A DNA stretch of 64,000 nucleotides from contig NC_011959.1 of the NCBI RefSeq assembly GCF_000021685.1, positions 1,364,001 through 1,428,000 on the forward strand, read 5' to 3'. The translations under genes and the position numbers were made by a program. This stretch comes from Thermomicrobium roseum DSM 5159. GTDB lineage: Bacteria; Chloroflexota; Chloroflexia; Thermomicrobiales; Thermomicrobiaceae. Below the pieces are notes generated by a model that saw only the letters and a program-made list of their open reading frames with translations, was not told the DNA's origin and did not search any database. This document shows, in pieces, positions 28,113 to 37,091 of this stretch (position 1 is the first letter of the stretch; the number at the start of each line of letters is the position of its first letter).

Positions 28113-29051
28113 ATGACCATCGATTGCCACATTCATGCCATACCAGAAGCGATGCTCGCGTGGCTCCGCAGCAACGCAGCGCGGGCGGGAGCTCGTTTCG
28201 AGCAGCGAGAACCCGGGAAACCGCCGATCCTGATCGTTGGAGGGCGCTGGCCGTTCGAACTCAAGCCGGTCTTTCACGACCTCGATCAGTTCCTGGCAGC
28301 ACTCGATGCAGCGGGAATCGAGCGCGCGCTTCTGTCGCCAGTTCCCCAGCTCTTCTTCTACGAAGCAGAACCAGCATTGGCGCGCGAGGCGGCTCGGGCC
28401 TACAACGAGGCACTCTTGGGGTGGCAGAAGCGGGCACCGCAGCGACTCGACCTCCTGGCAACGGTACCACTCAACGATCCATCAGCTGCAGCAGACGAAC
28501 TCGCCTGGGCGATGGAGCGGGGCATGCGGGGTGCCATCGTCGGCCCGGGTACCGCGGATCGGCTGCTGACTGATCCCGTCTTCGAGCCCTTCTGGCGGGC
28601 CGCTGACGAGCGCAAGGCGATCCTTTTCCTCCACCCGCTTTTGAGTCGCGATCCTCGTCTCGCACGACCACAACTTCCCAACATGATCGGCGTGCCCTGG
28701 GAGACGACGGTCGCCGCTGCCGATCTGATTTTCGGAGGCGTCCTCGATCGCTACCCGAATGCACGTATCCTGCTGGCACACGGCGGCGGCTACCTGCCGT
28801 ATCAAATCGGTCGTCTCGAACGCGCTTATGCAGTGTGGGAGGCAGTGCGCCGGCAACTCGCTGAACCCCCGTTGGCCTATCTCCGGCGCTTTTGGTACGA
28901 CACGGTTCTCTGGCGACATGAGACGCTGGAATATCTCTGCGCTGTCGTCGGCCCGGATCGTATCGTTCCCGGATCGGACTTTCCCTTCGATCTGTCCGTG
29001 TGGCCGCCGTTGGGCACGAGAGAGGGAAGTTCGACATTGTTCGCGGAGTAA
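28113..29051 (+). CDS. Amidohydrolase family 2 (ACMSD-like) metal enzyme, shortened C terminus
   Basis: TIM-barrel enzyme of the ACMSD/resorcylate decarboxylase group, so decarboxylation or hydrolysis of an aromatic or muconate-type acid is plausible. Visible metal ligands are IDCHIHAIPE at the N terminus, the His in LFLHPLL (~180), LAHGGGYLPYQIGR (~226) and the Asp of PGSDFPFD (~293). The protein then ends about 19 residues later in GSSTLFAE, whereas relatives continue through a final helix with a GNA motif, so the C terminus looks truncated or altered. The ATG at 28113 is preceded by GGGGGAAG. Lies between the two transporters. Confidence 0.78.
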   Translation: MTIDCHIHAIPEAMLAWLRSNAARAGARFEQREPGKPPILIVGGRWPFELKPVFHDLDQFLAALDAAGIERALLSPVPQLFFYEAEPALAREAARAYNEALLGWQKRAPQRLDLLATVPLNDPSAAADELAWAMERGMRGAIVGPGTADRLLTDPVFEPFWRAADERKAILFLHPLLSRDPRLARPQLPNMIGVPWETTVAAADLIFGGVLDRYPNARILLAHGGGYLPYQIGRLERAYAVWEAVRRQLAEPPLAYLRRFWYDTVLWRHETLEYLCAVVGPDRIVPGSDFPFDLSVWPPLGTREGSSTLFAE

Positions 29052-29329
29052 CGGGACGACGGTACGGAGGCCTTGGGGAGGATCGCCGACTCAGTTCCGG
29101 TATTCTGAACAACTCACTTGTTATCCTTGTTTTGACAGAGTACAAGAAAATGGAACAGTCGCCGCGACGTATCGGATCAATCGACTGCAGCCGACATGAG
29201 CGACTGGCCTCGTACAGTCCTGACTGTGGCAAGGGGGATGTATGACGTGAAGCGAAGCGTCAGCCAGCGATGAGTGGCGTACAGGGGAGGAGTCCGCGTT
29301 GAGCTCGACCGAGGAGGAGGAAGGGAATC

Positions 29330-30667
29330 ATGCGATCACTGACACGACGGCATGTGCTCATACTCGCTGGTTCGGCAGGACTCTCCGCACTTTTGGTAGC
29401 ATGCGGCGGGCAGACAACACCTACTCCGGCGCCACAGCCGTCGCCGACTCCGCCGGCTGCTCAGCTGCCGACCCCAACGGCTGCGGCGGTCACGAGTCCA
29501 GCTACCCCACCGACACCGACCGTCGTAACGAGCAAGCCTGCGAAGACATTGCGGATCGGATTTGCTATCTCCAAGAGCGGACCCTACGCTGCTGGCGCCG
29601 GTATCACGATCTACCCCAACTACATCTTGTGGACCAAAGACGTGAACGAGGCAGGCGGCATCAAGCTGAGCGATGGCATGTATGCCATCGAACTCATCGA
29701 ATACGATGACCAGAGCAGCCCAGAGGAAGCGATCAAGGCCATCCAACGCCTCGTCAATCAAGACAAGGTCGATCTCCTTCTTCCACCCTGGGGTACTGCG
29801 ATGAACCTGGCCGTCGCTCCCGTCTTTCACCAGTTGGGGTACCCGCAACTCGGTGTCGCGAATCTGAGCGACAAGTCTCCCGATCTCGCCAAACAGTGGC
29901 CAGGGTACTTCTCTTTCCTCGGGACATCGAGCCAGTACTCCGAAGCGATCGCCGATCTCTTGGGCGATCTCGCGGCGCAGGGCAAGATCGGAAAGAAGGT
30001 CGCACTCATCCACGTCGACGACGAATTCGGGCTCGAGCTCTCCGCAGCAGCCCGCAAGAAACTCAAGGACACCGGCTTCGAACTCGTCTACGACCAGGGT
30101 TATCCACTCGGCACGACGGATTTCCAACCGATTCTGACCGATATCAAGAGCCGACAGCCCGATGCATTCGTCGCGTGCAGCTATCCGGCCGATACACTCG
30201 CGTTGCCACAGGCTGCCATGGTACTGGATTTCAATCCAGCCGTCTTTTTGACAGCTGTCGGGACGGCCTTCCCGATTTATCTCGGCCAATTCGGTCAGAA
30301 TGCCGAGGGCGTGATGGGTCTGGGTGGTATCGATCCCAAGCACTCGGAACTCATGGACTACTACAAGCGCCACAAAGAGGTGACCGGTCAGGAACCGGAC
30401 CGCTGGGCTAGCCCGGTGTGCTACGCATCGTTACAGGTGCTGCGACAGGCACTGGAGCGAGTCGGCAAAATCGATCGTCCTGCGCTCACGAAGGAGATCG
30501 CGACCGGCTCATTCCAGACGATCATCGGAACCGTCAAGCTCGAAGGGAATGTCTATTACGGAAATCGGTTGCTCGGTCAGTGGCAGAACGGCGAGTTTCT
30601 GGCCGTCTGGCCAAAGGACAAGGCGCCCGTACAGCCGATCGTACCGAAGCCGGGTTGGAAGAAATAA
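29330..30667 (+). CDS. Branched-chain-type ABC transporter solute-binding lipoprotein (2)
   Basis: Type I periplasmic-binding protein, 445 aa. N terminus RRHVLILAG followed by a hydrophobic helix and lipobox LLVAC (Cys ~25), a Pro/Thr linker to ~65 and the ligand domain from LRIGFAISKSGPYAAGAG. GAGGAGGAAGG precedes the ATG. It is clearly paralogous to the third binding protein at 34668 (shared YDQGYP, NAEGVMGLGGID-like and VPKPxWK ends) and much less like the first. First gene of the second cassette. Confidence 0.9.
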   Translation: MRSLTRRHVLILAGSAGLSALLVACGGQTTPTPAPQPSPTPPAAQLPTPTAAAVTSPATPPTPTVVTSKPAKTLRIGFAISKSGPYAAGAGITIYPNYILWTKDVNEAGGIKLSDGMYAIELIEYDDQSSPEEAIKAIQRLVNQDKVDLLLPPWGTAMNLAVAPVFHQLGYPQLGVANLSDKSPDLAKQWPGYFSFLGTSSQYSEAIADLLGDLAAQGKIGKKVALIHVDDEFGLELSAAARKKLKDTGFELVYDQGYPLGTTDFQPILTDIKSRQPDAFVACSYPADTLALPQAAMVLDFNPAVFLTAVGTAFPIYLGQFGQNAEGVMGLGGIDPKHSELMDYYKRHKEVTGQEPDRWASPVCYASLQVLRQALERVGKIDRPALTKEIATGSFQTIIGTVKLEGNVYYGNRLLGQWQNGEFLAVWPKDKAPVQPIVPKPGWKK

Positions 30668-31028
30668 TCGGTCTACAGATTTTTCACGAATGCTCGATCG
30701 GGGCAGTCCCACGCAATACCGGGCTGCCCCGCTCGGGCCACTGAACTCCCTGCCGAGAACGCAGGAGTTCTGGTTCTCACTGAGCAGGGAGAAAAGCCTG
30801 TCGGCCCGATCATCGGGCTCGCAAAGGGACCGCCAGGTAGCAGGGTGCACGGGATAGCGACAGCGCTTATGGGACCGATCAACGATCGATGTCTCGCCAG
30901 GTAGATTCGTCTCTTGCCAGACGTCCGTCGTTATCGCTACAATATCCTTGATATCTAAACTCCTTCACAGCATTGCTGGATCGGCAACACAGACGGGGTA
31001 TGTTGGGCACAAAGCGGTGGGAGAGCCT
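30668..31028 (+). other. Intergenic region with three hairpins between binding protein and permease
   Basis: This 361-base gap holds no convincing gene. It contains a GC-rich hairpin (30700-30730), a nested set of mutually exclusive inverted repeats (30743-30791) and a compact palindrome GCCCGAT-C-ATCGGGC (30804-30818). It probably sets the ratio of binding-protein to permease expression. Positions of a separate permease promoter are not clear. Confidence 0.5.
30700..30730 (+). terminator. Terminator-like hairpin after solute-binding protein 2
   Basis: GGGGCAG-T-CCC pairs with GGG-CTGCCCC around a 10-base loop, 32 bases after the stop codon. Strong stem but no T run, so partial termination or mRNA 3' stabilisation is likely. 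Confidence 0.55.
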
Positions 31029-31907
31029 ATGATCTCTGTACTCGATGCCCTGGTCACTGGCCTCGTTTACGGTGGCGTGTATGCGTTACTGGCTCTCGGC
31101 CTCACCCTGCAGTACGGCGTCGCTCGCATCCTGAACCTGGCTTACGGTGATTTTCTGATCGCAGCAGCGTTGCTGACGACGCTCCTCTTCCAGCGTTACC
31201 AACTCAGCCCGCTGGTCGCGCTCCTGTTGCTTGCGCCTCTCAGCTTCCTGATTCATCTTCTCGTCTACCATCTGGTCTTTGTCCCGTTGGAACGACGCAG
31301 TGGTTCGTGGCGAGCGATGGAGGCCTCGAGCATCTTGCTCGCCTTCGGGCTTTCCTTCGTCGTATCCGGCACGATGCTCGCCATCTTCGGTGGGAAACTC
31401 TTCTCGTATTCCTATCTTTTGGTGCCAGTCAAGTTGCTCGGGAGCGTCGTCCCTGCCAATCGTTTGCTGGCCTTCGTGCTCGCGCTCGCTTTCGGTGCTC
31501 TGGCCTATCTATTGCTGGTCCGCACGCGCATCGGCACGGCGATCCGCGCTATCGCGGTCGACCCTGATGGTGCTCCCCTCGCGGGGATCGACGTCCGAAG
31601 GTGGGCAGGTTTGACCTTCGCCTTCGGTGGCATCATCTGTGCAGCGAGTGGCGTTCTCATCAGCATGTTTCAGACGTTCAATGTACCCATGGGTATCACC
31701 TTCACGCTCAAAGCGCTCGTCGTCGTCATCTTGGGCGGGGTCGGCAATGCGCTCGGCGCTCTCGTCGCTGGGCTGATTCTCGGGGTCACGGAGTCGTTCG
31801 TCGCTCGGTTCGTCAGCCCCGGACTGACGCTGGCTGCGGTCTATGCGCTGTTCATTCTCGCGGTTCTCACGTTGCGCACGGGAATTCTCGGGAGGGCACT
31901 CCGGTGA
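31029..31907 (+). CDS. Branched-chain-type ABC transporter permease, LivH family (2)
   Basis: Permease of 292 aa with the LivH start VLDALVTGLVYGGVYALLALGLTLQYG and the conserved AVDPDGAPLAGIDVRRW coupling region (~180). GGGAG sits 5 bases before the ATG at 31029. The stop overlaps the ATG of the fused LivM-LivG gene by one base (TGATG), indicating coupled translation. Confidence 0.92.
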   Translation: MISVLDALVTGLVYGGVYALLALGLTLQYGVARILNLAYGDFLIAAALLTTLLFQRYQLSPLVALLLLAPLSFLIHLLVYHLVFVPLERRSGSWRAMEASSILLAFGLSFVVSGTMLAIFGGKLFSYSYLLVPVKLLGSVVPANRLLAFVLALAFGALAYLLLVRTRIGTAIRAIAVDPDGAPLAGIDVRRWAGLTFAFGGIICAASGVLISMFQTFNVPMGITFTLKALVVVILGGVGNALGALVAGLILGVTESFVARFVSPGLTLAAVYALFILAVLTLRTGILGRALR

Positions 31908-33676
31908 TGCGACCGATCGCACGCACAGCCACCCTGCCTGCTCTCTTGCTCGTCGCTGCGCTGGTCCCACTGGCAGGAAACGACTTTCATATCGCGCTCG
32001 GGATCTCGATCCTGATGTATGCCACTCTTGCCATCGCCTGGGGACTCTTCGCTGGGCCGACGAAGTACATCGGCCTCGCCACCGCAGCCTTCTTCGGCGT
32101 CGGTGCCTACACGGTGGGTCTCCTCTACGAGAAGGTGCCGATGCTGGCGCTGTACCCACTCGCCGCAGTCATCGCTGCTCTCTTGGCGCTCATCGTCGGA
32201 CTCACCACATTGCGCATTCAAGGGATGTACTTTACCATCTTTACTTTCGGCTTAGCGGAACTCATCCGCCAGCTCATGACGTGGTATCAGCGGAACGTCA
32301 CGGGATCCGTCGGTCTTTACATCATCACCGACATCACTGCTCGGCAAATTTATTGGGCATTGACTGTTCTCCTTGGACTCACATTACTCGCCGGCTGGCT
32401 TCTCGCACGCTCGCGCTATGGGCTTGCGCTCCTCATGATCGGTGAGGACGAGGTAGCGGCTCGGCACAGCGGGGTACGAACCACCGCCGTCAAGGTGCTC
32501 ACGCTCGCCGGTACCTCCGCGATCATGGCAGTGACCGGAGCCATCGTCGCGCCGCGCTGGACGTACCTCGATCCGAACATCGCGTTCAACCCCACGCTTT
32601 CCTTCATGCCAGCAGTCATCGCGTTGCTCGGCGGGATGCAGCGATTCTGGGGACCACTGGCCGGAGCGATCCCGCTCGTCATCCTCTTCGACCAACTCAA
32701 TGCGCGCTTCCCGACCGCCTACACGCTGATCCTGGGACTCCTCTTCATGGCGATCGTGTTCGTCATTCCCAACGGGATTCTGGGCTTGCTGCCCAAGATC
32801 GAACGCAAGCGCATGGCCGAAGCACGCCTCACCACCCCTGCAGCATCCACCCTCAGCGAACCACTCGCACCCGCGATGCCAGCTCGCAGCGCAACTCCGA
32901 GCATCGATGGAATCAGTGGTCCGGTCGGGAAACTCTCATCGCACGGTTCGACACTGCTCGAGGTTCGCTCGCTGCGCAAGACCTTCGGCGGGATCGTTGC
33001 GGTGGATGATCTCTCGTTCGAAATTCGCGAAGGCGAGGTCTTCGGTATTATCGGGCCGAACGGTTCGGGCAAAACGACCGTGCTCAATCTCATTTCCGGG
33101 CTTTACCAACCAGACCGGGGCGAGATCGTCTTTGTGGGACATAAGATCACTGGCAAGGCACCGGAGGAAATCGCCCGGCTCGGTATCGCACGCACCTTTC
33201 AACTAGTGCGCATCTATCCGGCCCTGACGTGCCTCGATCACGTCACGCCAGCTGCCTTGTTCGCAGGGCACGCCCGATCACTGAGCGACGCCCGCGAACA
33301 GGCACGGCAGCTGCTCGAGGAACTCGGCATGGCGGCCTACGTCCATGTTCCAGCTGGGCAGCTCAATTTCATCGACCAAAAGCGGCTGGAACTGGCGCGA
33401 GCACTCGCGCTGCGTCCGAAACTCTTGTTGCTCGACGAGTGGCTGGCCGGACTCAACCCCTCCGAGATGCTCATCGGGATGGAGCTGATCGAGTCCCTCC
33501 GTGGCAGAGGCATGACGATCGTGCTCATCGAGCATCTCATGCAAGCGGTACGCCGACTCTGCGATCGCTGCATCGTGATGAGTTTTGGCCAGAAGATCGC
33601 TGAAGGGTTACCAGGCGAGGTGCTGCGCGATCGAGAGGTCGTCCGCGTCTATCTCGGAGAGGCAGACGATGCTTGA
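31907..33676 (+). CDS. Fused LivM permease and LivG ATP-binding protein (2)
   Basis: A single 589-aa protein joins two subunits that are separate in the first cassette. Residues ~1-305 form a LivM-type permease; a ~40-residue Ala/Pro/Ser linker follows; residues ~348-585 are a LivG-type ATPase with Walker A GPNGSGKTT (~383), Q-loop ARTFQ, Walker B LLLLDEWLAGLNPSE and His in LIEHLM. The signature motif is degenerate: LNFIDQKRLELARAL stands where LSxGQ is expected. The frame is unbroken through the linker, so this is a real fusion. Confidence 0.92.
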   Translation: MRPIARTATLPALLLVAALVPLAGNDFHIALGISILMYATLAIAWGLFAGPTKYIGLATAAFFGVGAYTVGLLYEKVPMLALYPLAAVIAALLALIVGLTTLRIQGMYFTIFTFGLAELIRQLMTWYQRNVTGSVGLYIITDITARQIYWALTVLLGLTLLAGWLLARSRYGLALLMIGEDEVAARHSGVRTTAVKVLTLAGTSAIMAVTGAIVAPRWTYLDPNIAFNPTLSFMPAVIALLGGMQRFWGPLAGAIPLVILFDQLNARFPTAYTLILGLLFMAIVFVIPNGILGLLPKIERKRMAEARLTTPAASTLSEPLAPAMPARSATPSIDGISGPVGKLSSHGSTLLEVRSLRKTFGGIVAVDDLSFEIREGEVFGIIGPNGSGKTTVLNLISGLYQPDRGEIVFVGHKITGKAPEEIARLGIARTFQLVRIYPALTCLDHVTPAALFAGHARSLSDAREQARQLLEELGMAAYVHVPAGQLNFIDQKRLELARALALRPKLLLLDEWLAGLNPSEMLIGMELIESLRGRGMTIVLIEHLMQAVRRLCDRCIVMSFGQKIAEGLPGEVLRDREVVRVYLGEADDA

Positions 33677-34388
33677 GCTGCGCGAGCTAACGGTCCATTA
33701 CGGACTCCACCCTGCGATTCAGAATGTCTCGCTCCAGGTCGCTTCTGGCGAGATCGTGGTCGTGCTCGGTGCCAATGGTGCAGGCAAATCGACGCTCCTC
33801 AAGGCCACGATGGGCCTGGTCCGCCCCACGCACGGGCACATCCTGCTCGACGAGCTCGATTTGACGAGCCTCGTGCGCCGTCGTCTGACCCACCAGATCG
33901 TCGAGCAGGGTCTCGTCCTCGTGCCAGAGCGTGGAGGGACCTTCACTGACCTCACGGTTCAGGAGAATCTCCTGCTGGGAGCCTTTCCGCATCGAGCGCG
34001 AGCCCGCGAGCGCGAACTTCTGACCTTCGCACTGGAACTCTTCCCGAAACTGAAGGAACGCTTGAGCCAGAGAGTCGGCACCATGAGTGGGGGCGAACAG
34101 CGCATGGTGGCTGTCGCGCGCGCGCTCATGGCCGCTCCGCGCTTCCTTTTGCTCGATGAGCCGACACTCGGCTTGGCCCCCGTGCTGGCGAAACAGCTCC
34201 TGCGCGTCTTACCGAAGATCGCCGCCGAAGGTATCGGCATCCTGCTGGTCGAGCAGAACGCTCACCTCAGTCTCAGCGTCGCCCAGCGCGGTGCAGTGCT
34301 AGCAAACGGTGTCCTCGTACACGCAGCGAGTGCGGCCGATCTGCGCGACGATCCGACTGTCCGTACCGCCTACCTCGGAAGCGATTGA
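33669..34388 (+). CDS. Branched-chain-type ABC transporter ATP-binding protein, LivF family (2)
   Basis: ATPase of 239 aa with Walker A GANGAGKST, a Q-loop region LVLVPERGGTFTDLTVQENL, intact signature TMSGGEQRMVAVARAL, Walker B LLLDEPTLGLAP and LVEQNAH. It would pair with the fused subunit, whose signature is degenerate, giving one canonical and one non-canonical ATP site. Starts 8 bases inside the fusion gene. Confidence 0.92.
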   Translation: MLELRELTVHYGLHPAIQNVSLQVASGEIVVVLGANGAGKSTLLKATMGLVRPTHGHILLDELDLTSLVRRRLTHQIVEQGLVLVPERGGTFTDLTVQENLLLGAFPHRARARERELLTFALELFPKLKERLSQRVGTMSGGEQRMVAVARALMAAPRFLLLDEPTLGLAPVLAKQLLRVLPKIAAEGIGILLVEQNAHLSLSVAQRGAVLANGVLVHAASAADLRDDPTVRTAYLGSD

Positions 34389-34449
34389 GTCGCCTCCCTC
34401 CTCCACCACCGAGGACGGTCACCGTGTTCGGCTATCCTGAATCGCCCTC

Positions 34450-34478
34450 TTGCACTCACGACATTTTGCGTGTAAACT
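34450..34478 (+). promoter_or_regulatory. Predicted promoter for solute-binding protein 3
   Basis: TTGCAC at 34450-34455 and TAAACT at 34473-34478 with a 17-base spacer and a TG just before the -10. This leaves a leader of about 180 bases before the ATG at 34668, in which I see no named RNA element. Confidence 0.5.
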
Positions 34479-34667
34479 GTCGTACGAGTAGCACACAGCT
34501 AGTCAGAGTCCATACGCTGGATCTGGAAGCCCTTCACGTCATCGTCATCGTCATGAGTGAAGGGAGGAGATACCGCAAAGAAAGACCTTGTCTACACACG
34601 AAGAAGTTTAGTTCTCTCCTGTCGCGAATCGTGATCGGTTCGGAATACGGAAGAGGAGGAGAATACC

Positions 34668-36011
34668 ATGCGTGTCTCGCGACGACGATTCTTCGTAACA
34701 GCAGCTGCGCTGAGCGCCTCCGCACTCTTGAGTGCTTGCGGTGGTGCGGCAACGCCGTCCCCGGCCCCGCAACCCACCCCTACTACCGCACCGGCCGGGC
34801 AGCAACCAGCTGCCACGCCGACCCTGGCTCCCGCTCCGGCTGGGTCACCCACCGTCGCGGCGACTCAACCGACCAAGAAACTGCGTATCGGTTGCGCAGT
34901 GTCCTTGTCGGGCGTGTTCGCAGCGGGTGCGGACGTGACGATCGTCAAGGCCTACAAGCTCTGGCAAGACGACGTCAACAAGGCTGGAGGATTCCAGCTG
35001 GCCGATGGTCGCTACGAGGTCGAAATCATTTGGGCAGACGATCAAAGCAACCCCGAAGAGTGTATCAGGCAAGTGCAGCGGCTCATCACGCAGGAAAAGG
35101 TGGACTTCCTCATTCCACCGTACTCGACGGGAATCAACCACGCTGTAGCTCCCATCTTCCACCAGAACGGCTATCCGCAAGTTGCGGTGGCGACGTGGGT
35201 CACGGAAGAGGACGCCAAGCGTTTCCCGTACTTCGTGAGCTTCCTCGGTCGTCCCGAACAGTATGCAGAGGAAGGGATCGTCGGTCTCCTCAAATATCTG
35301 AATCAGCAGGGCAAGATCGGCAAGCGCGTTGCGCTGCCCTACGTCGATGCCGAGTTCGCCCTCGATTTCGTCAAGCCACTCCGGCCTGCTCTGCAAGCTG
35401 CAGGGTTCGAAATCGTCTACGACCAGGGTTACCCCATGGAAGTCAGCGACATGCAGTCGATCGTTACCGAGATCATGCGCCTGAATCCCGACGCCGTCAT
35501 CGGCATCACCTACCCCAATGACACGATGCTCTACGTCCCACCCATGAAAGTTCTCGGATTCAATCCACCGCTTCTCTTCCTCGCCAATGGCCCTAACTAC
35601 TACTTCTTCTATGGCACGTATGCCGATGACGCCGAGGGAGTGATGGGTCTCGGTGGTATCGACGTCCGCAACCAGCAACTCGTTGACTTCTACAAGCGCT
35701 TCGCAGCCTTCAATGGGACGGAAGCTGACCGCTGGGGCGGCCACGTCTATTATGTCGTTGGCCAAGTGATTCAACAGGCGTTCGAGCGCGTCGGAAAGAT
35801 CGATCGCAAGGCGATCGGCGACGAAATCTTGAAGGGTACGTTCGATACGATCATGGGCCAGGTGAAGCTCACCGGTAACGCCTTCCTCGGTAACTGGCTC
35901 ATCGGTCAGTGGCAGCGGCAGTCGGATGGCAAACTCGAGTACGTCGCCATCATGCCGCGTGACCGCGCCAGTGCCGAGCCACTCGTTCCCAAGCCGACGT
36001 GGAAGAGCTGA
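34668..36011 (+). CDS. Branched-chain-type ABC transporter solute-binding lipoprotein (3)
   Basis: Type I periplasmic-binding protein, 447 aa. N terminus RVSRRRFFVTAAAL (Tat-like double Arg), lipobox LLSAC (Cys ~24), Pro/Thr/Ala linker, ligand domain from LRIGCAVSLSGVFAAGAD. Paralogue of binding protein 2, with matching C-terminal VPKPTWK. GGAGGAG precedes the ATG. With its own promoter it probably gives the second transporter an alternative ligand specificity. Confidence 0.9.
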   Translation: MRVSRRRFFVTAAALSASALLSACGGAATPSPAPQPTPTTAPAGQQPAATPTLAPAPAGSPTVAATQPTKKLRIGCAVSLSGVFAAGADVTIVKAYKLWQDDVNKAGGFQLADGRYEVEIIWADDQSNPEECIRQVQRLITQEKVDFLIPPYSTGINHAVAPIFHQNGYPQVAVATWVTEEDAKRFPYFVSFLGRPEQYAEEGIVGLLKYLNQQGKIGKRVALPYVDAEFALDFVKPLRPALQAAGFEIVYDQGYPMEVSDMQSIVTEIMRLNPDAVIGITYPNDTMLYVPPMKVLGFNPPLLFLANGPNYYFFYGTYADDAEGVMGLGGIDVRNQQLVDFYKRFAAFNGTEADRWGGHVYYVVGQVIQQAFERVGKIDRKAIGDEILKGTFDTIMGQVKLTGNAFLGNWLIGQWQRQSDGKLEYVAIMPRDRASAEPLVPKPTWKS

Positions 36012-36027
36012 GATGCACCACACACAC

Positions 36028-36058
36028 GAGCGGGGAGCGGCACGACTGCTCCCCGCTC
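36028..36058 (+). terminator. Bidirectional-type terminator between binding protein 3 and nrdB
   Basis: Perfect 11-bp stem (GAGCGGGGAGC / GCTCCCCGCTC) with a 9-base loop, lying between the convergent binding-protein gene (ends 36011) and nrdB (ends 36086). Confidence 0.7.
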
Positions 36059-36085
36059 GCCTTCGTCGGGCACTGCACATCCACT

Positions 36086-37072
36086 CTACCAGCGCGCGCG
36101 GCCGACCTCGTAATGGATATTGCGGGCCTCGAAGAAGTTGACGATCTCCGGCATATCGACCTGCGCGACCATCCAACGCAACGGATTCGGTTCACCGAAA
36201 GCGATCGGCAAACCCAGTTCTTCCAACCGGCGATCAGCGATGTAGCGCACGTACCGGTTGAGCACATCAGCGTCTAGACCGATCAACGGCTCCGGGAGTA
36301 CTGCCCGGTTGTACGCTTCTTCGAGCTCGACCGCACGTAGGATGAGCTCCCGCAGCTGGCGACCGAACGCCGCGCTCATGATTTCCGGATGCTCCTCCAG
36401 GATCGTCGTGATCAAGTGGATACCGAACGAGAGGTGGAGCGACTCGTCCTTCAGGACCCAATCGACGATGGTGCACAAACCACGCAACAGGTTTCGCTGC
36501 CGAAACGCGAGCGCCAGCGCGAAGCCGGAGTAGAAGAAGATTCCCTCCAAGATCACGAAGTAGCCGACGAGGTTGCGGACGAGTCGCTGCAGTCCCTCGA
36601 CAGACTCGACGTCAGGGGTAACGAGCCACTGCTCGGCCAGCTGACGCTGGAATAGCTCTTTCGCCGCGACAGCTGGATGCTCCACGTGCAAGCCGAACAC
36701 CCGCTCCCGGTCCAACGGCAGCGTCTTGATGACGTACTCGAACGCCATGACGTGGTTGGCTTCTTCCCACGCCTGTCGAGCCAAATACAGCCGAGCTTCC
36801 GGGGCCGTCACCGCCCGATAGAGACTGAGCAGCAGGTTGGTCGTGACCAGCGACTCCATCGGATTGAAGAAACCCAGGAACATTTCCACCGCTCGCCGCT
36901 CTTCATCGCTCAAGCGTTCATGCCAGTCGCGTACGTCATCGTGCAGCGGAACCTCTTCCGGGAACCAGGTGTTGTGCTTGGCTTGTTGGACATGCGCATA
37001 GGCCCACGGGTGACTCAGCGGGAAGAGCTCCACAGCAGCTAGGGGATCGCCTCCGAGCAATCGGCGGGCCAT
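36086..37072 (-). CDS. nrdB: Ribonucleotide reductase small subunit, class Ic (Mn/Fe type)
   Basis: Houses the metal cofactor that starts radical chemistry in the large subunit. In this 328-aa protein the metal ligands are recognisable as Glu73 (PMESLV), Glu104 and His107 (EEANH), Glu176 (ILEGIFFYSG) and Glu210/His213 (KDESLHLSFG). The residue that carries the tyrosyl radical in class Ia/Ib, four after the first His, is Phe111 here. Phe at this position with a Glu first ligand is the hallmark of the Chlamydia trachomatis-type class Ic protein, whose Mn(IV)/Fe(III) centre replaces the radical. AGGAGG precedes the ATG by 7 bases. Downstream of nrdA by 19 bp. Confidence 0.93.
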   Translation of the reverse strand: MARRLLGGDPLAAVELFPLSHPWAYAHVQQAKHNTWFPEEVPLHDDVRDWHERLSDEERRAVEMFLGFFNPMESLVTTNLLLSLYRAVTAPEARLYLARQAWEEANHVMAFEYVIKTLPLDRERVFGLHVEHPAVAAKELFQRQLAEQWLVTPDVESVEGLQRLVRNLVGYFVILEGIFFYSGFALALAFRQRNLLRGLCTIVDWVLKDESLHLSFGIHLITTILEEHPEIMSAAFGRQLRELILRAVELEEAYNRAVLPEPLIGLDADVLNRYVRYIADRRLEELGLPIAFGEPNPLRWMVAQVDMPEIVNFFEARNIHYEVGRARW

Positions 37073-37091
37073 TCTGGTCCCTCCTCGTCCT

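Noticed and set aside
33058..33676. Two separate genes livM and livG in the second cassette
   Set aside because: The frame is unbroken through the linker and there is no internal start with a ribosome binding site at the junction.
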